From contig OX940865.1 of NCBI GenBank assembly GCA_954871525.1, positions 6,324,001 to 6,388,000 of the forward strand: a stretch of DNA of 64,000 bases, written 5' to 3'. A program made the translations under genes and the position numbers. Positions 1-10,614 of the stretch are shown piece after piece (the stretch's first letter is position 1; each line of letters opens with the position of its first letter). The DNA is from Parietaria judaica (Eukaryota > Streptophyta > Magnoliopsida > Rosales > Urticaceae). A model generated the notes under the pieces. That model was not told the DNA's origin, searched no databases, and worked only from the letters and a program-made list of their open reading frames with translations.

Positions 1-3000
1 TAAATACGATAAGACGAGATATTTAAAAAAAAGTTGTATTATTCATTGTGAATATTACAATAAGGTGGAAGAGAGCTGTAAATATTCAGTGTAAATATTC
101 AGTGTAAATATTACAAGATGCCTCACTAAAACCTATCTTGTAAAATCCTTCTTAGGGACATAAAACCAAGAGAGGAAAGAGCACATCATTACTCGGGAAA
201 CATTGCGTTGAACCTTTGCGTCATTAGGTCCAGTTCGCTTGGTTCGGAGCGTTCGGCAATCATTGGGGGCTGGAACAACAAATCATTCAACACCACTATT
301 TGCTCGACGTGTGTGTTTGTGGTTGACGACTGCCGATCGTTGATGAGATATTGAGCCATGCTGAAAACGCTCTCCGAAGCGACGCTGGAAATGGGGATGG
401 GCAGTATATCCCTCGCCATTCTTGCCAATATCGGAAATCTGTCCCTTTGATTCTTCCACCACTTTATGACGTCGAACTCGTCGGATTCTTCGTCGAATAG
501 CAGGCCGTAGTAGCACTTCAATTCTGCCGGTTGGCCTTCCGTGTCGCTCGCCAACGGCGTAGTGGATTCCCCGCGACTTAACCGTTGCTTGAATCTCCGG
601 CTGAAGTCTAGTCCCGTCTTGGTTGGGCTTGCCATCACTGCCTTTTGCTCCTCCTGTGCGTTGAACTGTGGGAACCGTTTGTCGTATTCATTATACAATT
701 CATAAAAAGCTTCATTTACAACGTTAACATAATTACGATAATCCGCCCCTATGTCTTTTCCGATTGCTATCATCATTGGCCCATACGCATCCGAAAGACG
801 AGGGTCTAGAATCCACCGAAGCAAAACAAAAACGGGGGTGGATCCCAATAAGACTTGAATTTCACAACCACTCAATAAGCAGAGAAATAATAGGGTCATT
901 TTCGAATTCTTTGAAAGCACACAAAATTTGATAAAGACTCGAAAGACCATGATTCAAAGAGGGTTTATTTTGGTTAGAAAAAATTAAAGTAACAACATAA
1001 AAGGGTTTGAGGAAAGCGAGGAATTTCTTCGCGGTTGCCCATTCCGCCTCCGTGATCTGCGCCTCGGGAGCGAGTTCCTGCTTGAGGAAGTGGTCCAAAG
1101 GAAGCCTCTGTCTACACACAACTGAAATCATTACATACGTAGAGTTCCTTCGCGTATTATTATCTAAACCGAACCTATTAGCTTTATGATTGTGGTCTTT
1201 ACATAATCGTCTCCACCTATTGGTGGTTTGAGGATTCCAGATCCAATCAACAATGCCGCGTATTTTTTCAACATGGTGTGCAATGTGTGCCTCGCCCGTT
1301 CGTGCAATTAAATTAATTATGTGACAAGCACACTGTTGATGTAAAAAATATTTCGAAACGGAGAAGCGGGCAACATTGTTTCCAAGATCATAATCGCGGC
1401 GTTGTTGCTTGAGGCATTATATAAGGTAATGGATATAACACGATTTTGTAAACCCCAATCACCAAATAATTCAAATAATTTCTCGGCTATGTTTTTTCCA
1501 GTATGGCGACACTCGAAAGGCGATAAGTTTAAAAGTCGTTGACATGGATTTCAATCATCGTCGACGTAATGGGCGGTCAAAATCATGTAATCGTTTAAAC
1601 TTGGACCGTTCCACAAGTCGGTGGTAAAAGCAACGTTTATGTCAGACATTTTGAAAAAATCAACTAAAAGATTTTCTTGCAATTGATAAGCGGTTTCCAT
1701 GTCCCCGGTGTAAGTGGTACGAGAAATCTGCTGGTACGTCGGATTAATCCTTTGCATATATCGTGTATGGTTGGGATTTTCGACAAAAATCAGCGGAACG
1801 CCCGTAGAAAGAATCCATTTGAGTGTCCATTTCTGTAAATTCACAGCCGAAAGAGCACTTACCTATGCTGTGTTTACCTCATCGAGCTCCCCGGTTGGGA
1901 AGGACACGTTTGCGTGTCGGTTCATCATATTGATTTAATTAAATGTCTTAAGGTTAAATTAAAAGTTAACAAAATGAAAATGGTATTTCTTATGTGTGGA
2001 AATAATGATCAAGCTATTTTGGACGGAACTCCCCGATGTTCCACGGCCAGATCAACTGGAAAGGATGCGATGATCTCGCTTTAGGCCCAAGCTTTTCTAG
2101 ACAGAACTCTCCAAGGTTCCCAGGCTAGCTTGGAGGAGATTGCAAAGCAAACTTTATTTAAAAACCAATCTTTTTAAGACACCGAAATCCAATAAGAACT
2201 TTATAATTATAACCACACATACAAGTTACCTTTTTAATTTTATTAACTTATTTAAGTAACCATTTAATGATTAAATGATTATTAAATCTCAAGAAATTCG
2301 TTTCTGATGTGGAAGATCAGTCGGAAACCGCAACCACAGAGCATACGAAGACTTTCAAGAGACGTATCAAATTAATTAATTAAGCTAAAATGATTAAATG
2401 ATTATTAAATGTCAAGAAATTCGTTTCTGATGTGGAAGATCGGTCGGAACCGCAACCACAGAGCATACTAAGACTTTCAAGAGACGTATCAAATAAAATA
2501 ATTAAACTAAAATAATTAAAATAATAATGATTATCCCGTTGCCGGACGCTGACGTCGAGCACGTCGAGGACGTTGGACGTAGCCTTCGCCGGTTTCGTGA
2601 TGGGAAGAGATTGGAGAACCATCGTGGTACGAGCCGACAACAGAGGAATGGTGCGGTTCCTCCGGTGGTTGATTTTCATCGTCATCGCGGTCGTCGACGG
2701 GTCCGCCTTGAAACATGAGCTCGAAAAATGGATCGTCGGTTCTCGTCTCCCGACATCGACGTACAGCCTCCACCGTTTATGCGGGCACACGCTCAGGATC
2801 AGCGTCGTGCGCGCCAATCGCCCAGACTAGACTAGGTCTTAGAGACCGTTGGGTATCATCGGGATAATTTGGATTTGCTTGGGAAGGAAATATTTCTCCC
2901 GGTAGCATAACGGGAATATAGCCCTCGGGCGTAGGTTGATCTGTTTCCGCCCGAATAAATAGGGGTTGTGAATCCCTCGCCGCCATTCGACCCCCGGAAC

Positions 3001-3539
3001 TACCGCTTCTTCGAGACATAATGGGACATTTTAGAACTTGAGAGCTTTAGAGAGAAAAACTTAGAGAGTTGAGAGAATTTGAGAGAGAGTTGGAAGATTG
3101 TTGGTGAAGAAATGAGGGTGGGAGGGGTGGTATTTATAGGATTTGAGGAGAGTGTTGGGTGGGTGAATAATTATTGAGGTGGGTGAAGTGGGTGAATAAA
3201 GTTGAGGGAAAAATATTTAAATTTGAAATTTTTGGGTTGGAATTCGAGTAAAGTGGGTTAAAATTGTGGTTGGGTAATTAATTTCGGGTAGAAAAATAAT
3301 ATTAATGCCACAAAGAAACACATTTTCTCCCCCCTCCCATGGATCGCTGACGTGGAGCCTTCTCATTGGGCGAGAATGTACCACGCGGATCCCTCTCCTC
3401 ACACGGCGACACGTCGCGACAAAGCCCTGGAATCGCGATGAATCGCGATTGGCTAATTTGAATCGCGACGAATCGCGACGGTCAACAATGAGTCGCGACG
3501 AGTCGCGATCGCCAAAAAAATTCGTGACTTGCAGCTCTA
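1..3539 (-). mobile_element. hAT DNA transposon, copy 1, cut by left window edge
   Basis: The sequence from base 1 matches the interior of the complete hAT element at 10615-14509, from about 270 bp inside that element's left end. It therefore starts before the window. The right terminus is intact: TTGCAGCTCTA ends at 3539 and is the same terminal inverted repeat found at 14509. Just inside it is a run of GTCGCGA/TCGCGAC subterminal repeats (about 3400-3525), as in copy 2. To the right, from 3540, the DNA is copia reverse transcriptase, so this hAT inserted into a copia element. The target duplication cannot be tested because the left flank is outside the window. Confidence 0.9.
189..3019 (-). 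pseudogene. hAT transposase gene (RICESLEEPER-like), degenerate
   Basis: The gene reads right to left. The N-terminal exon starts at ATG 3019 (MSRRSGSSGGR) and continues, with a frame break near 2775, to about 2531. About 1935-2530 matches the intron of copy 2. The catalytic part occupies about 1930-189. It includes the segment with TTDLWNGPSLNDY (1551-1844), a block with LNHGLSSLYQI near 862-1131, and the C-terminal hATC dimerisation region with ISSVASESVFSMAQ and a tail ending in FPE and TAA at 189. Several frameshifts break the frame. The BED zinc finger is truncated: only its end is seen near 1925, after which the sequence departs from copy 2. It cannot encode an active transposase as it stands. 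Confidence 0.88.
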
Positions 3540-3540
3540 G

Positions 3541-6500
3541 GCTATGGCAAGTGAAATCAATGCCTTTGAAACCAACAAAACTTGGTCTCTTTGCTCGCTT
3601 CCACCGAACAAAATACTTATCGGGTGTAATGGGTGCACAAAATTAAATATCAATCTGACGGTGCAAGCGAATGCTATAAAGCGCGTCTCGTTGCCAAAGG
3701 CTACACTGAAGTTGAATGCATTGATTACCATGATACATTTGCACTAGTTTCTAAACTGGTGACTGTGCGACTTCTTCTTTCTAATACGGCAATTAAAAAT
3801 TGGCTAGTTGATCAATTTGACGTCAATAATGCATTCCTCCAAGGAAATCTTGATGAATAGATTTACATGAAACTTCCTCATGGGTTCTCCTCCACTCGAG
3901 TCTCTAAATTAAATAAATCAATGTATGGACTCAAACAAGCTCCTCGTCAATGATTTTCTAAATTTTCATCAATTCCCATTAATCGTGGTTTTCATCAATC
4001 CATTTTTTATTACACTCTTTTCACAATTCACCATTCGAATATTTCTGTATTTATCATTGTTTATGTCGACGATATTATTATTACTGGTAATAATGACGTC
4101 GTTTTTTCTAAAGTCAAAAATTTCATTGCTCAATATTTCTCTATCAAGGATCTTGGTATTCTCCGCTACTTTTTAGGGATAGAAGTTTCGCGATCCCAGA
4201 AAAGAATTTTCTTATGTCAACGAAAATATGTTCTTGGTATATTATCTAATTCTGGTATGACGAGTTCCAGCCTATCTTCTCCTCCTATGGAACAACGTTT
4301 TCAATTACAACCAACAAATGAGACTCCTCTTTCGGATCTAGCTATTTATCGCCGTCCCATAGGACGCCTCCTTTATCTAACAGTTACTCGGCCTGATATG
4401 CAATACGTCGTTAATACTCTTAGCCAGTTCATGACGAATCCTCATTCTGCTCACCTCGATGCAGCCCACCACATTCTACGATTTAAAAGGATCCATAGAG
4501 AGGGGTCTTATGCTTTCTGCATCTAGTCCTATCTCTTTAGTCGGATATGCCGTCTCTGATTGGGCTGGTTGCCCGACAACCCGTCGCTCCACAACTGGTT
4601 ACTTTGTCATGCTTGGCTCAAGTCTCGTTTCTTGGAAAACAAAGAAATAACCCACTATATCTTGTTCATCTACTGAAGCTGAATATTGTTCCCTAGCCGC
4701 ACTTACGACTAAATTACAATGGTTGTGTTATCTTCTCAATGATCTTGGTGTTACGGGTAATTCTCGGAATTGATTTTTACAAATAAATTAATTAAACAGA
4801 AATTATCACATTAATTTTCGTTTATTAATTTTATAATTCGATTAATCTTTTAAATAAGATTATAAATCAAATTAATCAATTTCAAACCCAAAGCATCCTC
4901 TAGAGGTCCGTTTTTGAAAAACAAAGTGTCCTTATGCTCGTAAAAATATGAAACACCCAAAAACGACATAAATTTTGTGAAAACGGACACGGGACCCGCT
5001 CGGGAACAAAAATGCTCTGAAAATACCTTTTTGTGGGACCCACAGGTGAGACAACTCGCAGGATCACACCACGTGGTGGATCCCCTCACTGCCCCAGGCC
5101 CTGGGCCCCACCTTGTCACCTCACGCCCACTTGTGGGCGTCCTTCCCGCGCGCTGGGCCCCTGTCGGGCCACGTCCTCGCCCACTTACGAGGAGCCTGCC
5201 CACGGCTGGCCATGTGTAGGACCCGGATGGCTCCTGATCTGCGCATAGCGTGCAAGTGGCGCCCGTGGGAGCGCGTGGGTCGTCTGATCGCTGCGTGGAC
5301 GGCCGAGACTGGTCCATCTTGGTGTGGGGAATAAAATACAATTAAAATATTATCCGGGGACCCCTCAAAGCAATATTTACTGCGCCTAGACCCCCGGATC
5401 CTATTACAAATAGGATCTCAGTTCAGTATAACGGTAACTCATCGAAACTCGCTCGAGTTCTCTCGATTCTTCTTTCGACCCCCGATATACTCGCCTCCCC
5501 TCATATAATATACTAATGTTGAGCTTCGGAGGTGAATAAGGGGTCCCCCCCCAACCCCTGTTTCCCTTGACGTCGGTTGTCCCTTTTTCAGGTCCGGAAA
5601 GTGAAAATTTTACACAAAGCGGAAGCCCGGGGGAAATTCCTACAAGGTTCACGACCCGCCTGATAGGTTCCGTTCCGCGCTGGGTCAAGCCTATCTCCAG
5701 TCCACTACGCGGCTGTGTGTATAGTCTGGGGACACGTAACGGGACACACAATTCAGGACGTAGGGTCCAACCTGAGGGAATTTCTCTAAAATCCGAACGA
5801 CTGAGGGATCACTCTGAGAGGAACCCCTAGAGAAGACTCTGGGAAGGTTCGAGACCCCACTTTCCCTTGTTCTAAGTTCATCGCGGCACATGTTCTGTAT
5901 CCCAGTCCTCGCATCTCTTAAAGATAACACGACTCTGCAGACAGTTCCACCAGCCCGGACTTAAACAAGCCATATCAGGTGGAGAGTCTAACCCCTAAGG
6001 GTTCACTTCCTGGTCGAATGTACTCCCCCATTCGTCGGTACCCCCGATCCGCAAGGCCTCCAAACCTGTAACCCCCGCCTTGTCCATTCCCGGCCCTGCG
6101 GTAACAGGTAGTGAGTGACCCGGATCGCCTGGACCCCTAACGAAAACGAGACTTTTAAACCTGGAAGTGCCACCGACACCTACTCTAGGTTCCCACATCG
6201 GTCAACTAAAAACTCACTGTGGAGTCAACCACAACTACCCTAAAAGGTCAATGGGATCTCGCTAAGTCCACATCATAGGGAGGACGGGATCGGTTATTTT
6301 CAGAAATGACGATTTCTACCGTTGTGCCCATGCTGGATGATCGACGTCATCCCAACCACCAGAAATTAACGCCGTCATAACTTTCAAGAAAAGCCTAACG
6401 AAAGACAACGGAAGCCCACAAGGCCAACCACACGGCATACTGGGCCCGTCCCAATACCCACATTGGGCCACTTCAGTGTTTGATCCAAAAAACGGCATCA

Positions 6501-6783
6501 ACACTTGGTTTCCTGATTACACAACCTATATCCGTACATTCTGATAGTCAAGCTGCTAATCATATTGCTTCAAATCTTGTCTTTCATGAGCGCACCAGAC
6601 ATATTCAACTTGATTGTCGTTTTGTCCGCAAAAAAAATCAATCATGTCTTATAACACCGTCATTCATATGTTCGCACGACCAATTGGCCGATATCTTCAC
6701 CAAACCATCGGGTCTAGACACGTTTCATCGTCTTCTTTGCAAGTTGGGTGTTCAAGACATTTTTCTCCCACCTAAAACTTGAA
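3541..6783 (+). pseudogene. Copia reverse transcriptase/RNase H, broken
   Basis: The order is normal for copia pol. It begins with ASEINAFETNKTWSL and a frameshift near 3630. The [12 protein letters not shown] block follows, then [15 protein letters not shown] with an in-frame stop after it at 3858, a YVDDIIITGNN active-site block near 4060-4090, TRPDMQYVVNTLSQF near 4390, and the RNase H block SSTEAEYCSLAAL near 4665-4705. The reading frame then crosses the solo LTR: NDLG at 4738-4749 continues as GFLITQPISVHSDSQ from 6507. It ends HDQLADIFTKPSGLDTF, typical of the copia C terminus. At least three frameshifts and two stops make it non-functional. No gag, protease or integrase is present in the window. 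Confidence 0.88.
4749..6503. mobile_element. Solo LTR (1,755 bp) with 5-bp target duplication
   Basis: The insert begins TGTTACGGG at 4749 and ends CATCAACA at 6503, so it has TG...CA ends with short inverted TGTT/AACA termini. It is flanked by CTTGG at 4744-4748 and CTTGG at 6504-6508. Removing the insert and one CTTGG restores an open copia frame (NDLGFLITQ), which fixes the boundaries. It is much more GC-rich than its surroundings (about 5000-5330 especially). It has no coding content I recognise. Length and ends suit a long LTR of a Ty3/gypsy-type element left after LTR-LTR recombination; the superfamily is an inference. Confidence 0.85.
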
Positions 6784-6792
6784 AGGGGGTAT

Positions 6793-7060
6793 TGATAATA
6801 TCGACATACTCATATCCCACAATTAGTGGCAATATACACATGAAAATTATATTGATATTATTATGATTGATTGTGTTATACCTGTAGAAAATATTTATCA
6901 TTTATTGATATTTACAGTCATATATTATATTTTATTTCCTCTAGTAAATGTTAAGTACGAGTTTTATTGTAAATGATCTTGTATATATATATATATATCT
7001 ATTCATGAACTGAATAAAGTTGTGAAGATTATTAGTTTATACTATTTTATGATTTATTTC
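6793..7060 (+). repeat. Probable 3' LTR of the copia remnant
   Basis: It starts TGATAATATCGACATACTC directly after the purine tract at 6782-6790. It holds a TATATATATATAT run (6973-6990) and AATAAAG (7012), as expected for U3/R sequence. The right end is not certain. LINE coding sequence is recognisable from about 7065, so the LTR ends shortly before that. No second LTR copy is available for comparison. Confidence 0.6.
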
Positions 7061-7064
7061 CCTC

Positions 7065-9739
7065 TCCCGATTAGTTTCATTGGAGACATCCATAAAATCT
7101 GTGCAAATTTCTGGTGGTTAGACGGCAACAGTAATCGAAAGATCCACTAGTCCTAATGGATCGAGTTGTGTCGTAACAAGTGTGAGGGGGCCTTGGGATT
7201 TAGAGATATGGGATGCTTTAATCAAGTCTTGCTCGCGAAAAAATATGTGGCGCCTTATTTGATCACTGAATTCGCTCGGGGGCAAAGTCTTTGCAGCTTC
7301 TTATTACCATAATGGGGATGCTTTGTCGGCAAGGATAGGCTCGTCATCTTCTCATGTACGGATGAGTCTCCTTTCCGGCCGATCCATCATTTTGGCGTGT
7401 TCCCGTTGGTGGGTTGGCAATGGAGAAGATGTGGATATTTTGGGTGACAATTGGATTCCGAGGACGAGCTTTTTTCGTCTCATTTATCCCCCTTTACTTC
7501 CTACGAATATGCGTGTGTGTGAGTTAAAGTCGGTTACGGGAGAGTGGGACGAAGATCTCATTAATGGCAATTTTTTACTCTGAGGATGCCTCGGTCATCC
7601 TAAGCATTCCTCGCGCGGACAACAATAAAAAATACGTTATTATGTAGCATTATTCTACGTACGGTGAGTATTCGGTCAAAATCAGATGTCGAATTGGTTT
7701 CGCTTTGATGTATGACCTTGGATCAACATCTTCTACTGACAACGGAATGGCACAATAAAGTAATATCTGGAAGATTGCGGTTTCCCCGAAAGTCAACTCC
7801 ACTTGTGGAGGGTCTGTAAAAAGGTTTTTCCGACTCGTACTATTCTCTCTCCCCGTGGAATTCATATGGATACGAGATGCCCTCTTTGCCATCTTTAGAA
7901 TGAAATGGTTGGTCATTACTTTTGGGGCTGTAAATTTACTCGAAAAATTTGGAAACTAGTTAGGTTGAGATGTATTCTGGATCAATCTGAACCAAAAATT
8001 GATCATATATGCCTCATCGCTTCGGTACTCACATCTCTTAGCTCAGGTGAGTCTGCATTATTCTTTTTTCTCCTATGGAAATATGGAATAATATGAATAA
8101 TGTGTTGAACGGTAGTAAATTGAGGTCCCAAGAGGATATTGTTGAATGGGTAGTCAGTTAACTCTCAGAATTTAATGAGGCGGAGAAAACTGAAAATCCG
8201 AAGAAGGATAACAACCTAATTTTCTCCAACATGGAAGCCCCCTGAGGCAGGTTGTGTTGACATTTGTGTCGACGCCGCGATTGATGGCCATGGGGAAAAC
8301 TATGGCATAGGCCTACTAGCTAGCAACTAGGGGTAAAACCGATAACGATAATCGCTAAATTAGTTTTTTTTTTTTTTGTATTGGTATTGAAAAATCGAGT
8401 TTTTTTTTTTGTATTAGTATTGATATCGGTTCTAAAATTTCTCGGTTCTTTATCAAACCGAGAAAAAAGAAAAGAAAATCGATGAATGAACGGAGACATA
8501 AACCGGGAATAACCCGGGGAAAAATCCGGAAATAATACAAAATACCATGTCCGAATATAAAATACACGTCTGATACATAAAAAAACATCAAACATAATTG
8601 TTTATGTCATTTCTTTTTCTTTTTCTTTGATTTTGATTTCGCCTTCTCCTTTTTCTTGGCCATGTTACTACTACCACCGGTAAGAGCGGAGTGAACGGAA
8701 GTTGAAACGGGAGCTTCGGAGCTTTCTTCTGCAATAAACAATTTAAAAAAATTACGTTTAAGAAATATAAAAGCATAATTATTATTATATATATATTATA
8801 TACAAAGTTACAATTACATTACAATTGACATAGATATAAAAATATATAATAAAAAATAGTTGCATAGAGTATACGTTAGAAAATTATTTTATTCACTGTT
8901 TTATAATCATAACATGTAGTCAGTTTTTGTTTCAAATTGTCTTCATTAAATTCTAAATGCTATTGTTTTTCTCTCATACTATTGGTTTGGTATACTGTAT
9001 CAACAAACCTATTTGCAAAGCTATTAAAAACGACATGTAATACAATTTAAAATGACATGTAGTTTACCACCGAAATCGATACCGAAATTCGAAAAATTTG
9101 GTATCAGTATCGGTTCTCGGTATCGGTATCGGAAACCGATAACCGATAACTATCGGTTCTTTGTTTTAAACTAAATTTATCATATTGTTTTGAAAATCGA
9201 GCTGAGATCGGTACCAAAACCGAGACGATGCCGAGAAACGGTTACAAAATTTTCACCCCTACTCGCAACCATGAAAACCTTGTTCTTGCGTCGATAATTA
9301 ATTTGAATGGGCGTGTGACCAGGGATGGTCGAGAATTCACATCCAATTTAACTGTTTAGGGGCCATTAAAACCCTAAACTGTAAGTCCATTCGTCTGTCT
9401 GATTCAGGCTCTATTATTTCTTAAATCCATCGCTTAGCTACTCAAATTGAATCTGCAATGTTCTACTTCAACCTAATATATTGCAATGAAGTCACGCATG
9501 GCCTTGCTAGACTCACGATAACTCTAGAGGAAATCTTGATTGGTTTGAATATGTTCCACCTAGTATTGTACCTCTTGTGTTGCGTGACTCTGGCTGTAAC
9601 GAGAGAGTCTCGATCCTTATTTGGGACACTTGTTTGGCTACTACGGTTGGTAATGTGATGTAGAGTACACTTTCCTTAGAGCCGCATTTTTTCGGGTGGC
9701 TTTGGGGGTTTAACGAGGCTCATTTTTCTTTTAAAAAAA
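7065..9739 (+). pseudogene. LINE (L1-type) ORF2 C-terminal remnant, interrupted
   Basis: Translated pieces show the usual plant LINE order after the reverse transcriptase core. IHKICANFWW and GLGFRDMGCFNQVLLAKK lie near 7090-7240. A zf-RVT-like stretch (RGIHMDTRCPLCH...GHYFWGCKFTRKIWKLV) lies at about 7850-7970. An RNase H-like domain starts with PPEAGCVDICVDAAIDG near 8240. That domain is cut by a hAT-type element at 8328-9261 and resumes as HENLVLASIINLNGRV. It ends near 9655 with a block resembling the usual WFEYVPPSIVPLVL tail. A GC-richer 3' tail ends in an A-run at 9731-9739, the likely poly(A). Stops and frameshifts are frequent. The reverse transcriptase core is not in the window. Confidence 0.75.
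8328..9261. mobile_element. Non-autonomous hAT-type element, 934 bp
   Basis: Short inverted ends TAGGGGTAAAA (8328) and TTTTCACCCCTA (to 9261) are flanked by CTAGCAAC (8320-8327) and CTCGCAAC (9262-9269). This is an 8-bp duplication with one mismatch. Subterminal regions are packed with CCGATAAC/TATCGGT motifs, for example five within about 9105-9160. The interior is AT-rich and holds no transposase. It interrupts the RNase H domain of the LINE remnant, which confirms the insertion. Confidence 0.85.
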
Positions 9740-10606
9740 ATCAAGTAGAAGAATCCCAGAATTCGGACATAATTCAAATACAATATTGTCTGAATTCGGA
9801 CAATACTACATGTTCAACAATAGATTTGCTTTTTTTCAGCATCTCAATTATTGAGCTTTTGTAATTAAATTTTTGCAAGTCCTTGTGTTATTTTTATTTA
9901 TAATTTCTACATTTTTCAAAATGGTCAAAAGAAACAAATTATACAGCACGAATTAACATTTTGTACCTACAATCGGTTTTTATGGTTTTAAAGTTAAGAT
10001 ATTTCCTCGGTTTCATCTTGGCACTCGTCATGTAAACAAGTATTTGGCTTCCAACGGATTATATTTTTAGTTGTTTTTAAATAAACTAGATGAGTTTTAA
10101 CAGGGTTACACTTACACTTACACATATAAAGAGATTAGTCTGATTTCTTCTTTAAACATAATTCGCCCAATATATCAAGAAATGTCAGAAAGCCCAAATT
10201 AACATCCAAAAAATATTAATAATTTAGGCCCAAATATAGCCCAATAGAATTGCGATCAATCATTTCTCAAGTGACTCATTAAGACAAAAGCAAAGCCCAA
10301 AACAGTGAAAGAAAGCAATATGAGTGTGAAAAATAAAATTCCAGTAATTACCAAGTCTAGCATAAATTAATATCTTTGAACGTGTATTACGTAATATTTA
10401 AGAAATTAAATAGGGTTTAGGTTTAATAAACTTGACCAATTATATTTTATTCCATTACATTTTTGTCCAGTCTCAACTTTGTATAATATTATTAAATTAA
10501 TATTTGATAAATTGATAACCTTATTATATATATATATATACATATATATATATTATAATAAAAAAATTAGTCCCTTATAAATTTTTTGAGGTTAAGAGTC
10601 CTAGTC
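9740..10606. other. AT-rich spacer, nothing recognised
   Basis: This is simple AT-rich sequence between the LINE tail and the second hAT element, with a short (TA)n tract at 10524-10556. I see no coding exon or terminal repeat. Confidence 0.6.
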
Positions 10607-10614
10607 CTAAGGAG

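Larger units (their letters stand above)
3540..7065 (+). mobile_element. Ty1/copia remnant (3' half), host of two later insertions
   Basis: Copia pol sequence runs 3540-4748 and resumes at 6504-6783. The gap is a solo LTR (4749-6503). The 5' part is missing, presumably displaced to the left of the hAT element that abuts it at 3539. After the stop codon at 6780 comes a purine tract AAAGGGGGT (6782-6790), and then TGATAATATCG, a plausible 3' LTR start. The remnant is flanked on the right by LINE coding sequence, so the copia element itself inserted into a LINE. Confidence 0.85.

Noticed and set aside
4850..6198. Several open frames of 60-163 codons on both strands
   Set aside because: They lie inside the solo LTR, are caused by its high GC content, overlap in conflicting frames and show no domain.
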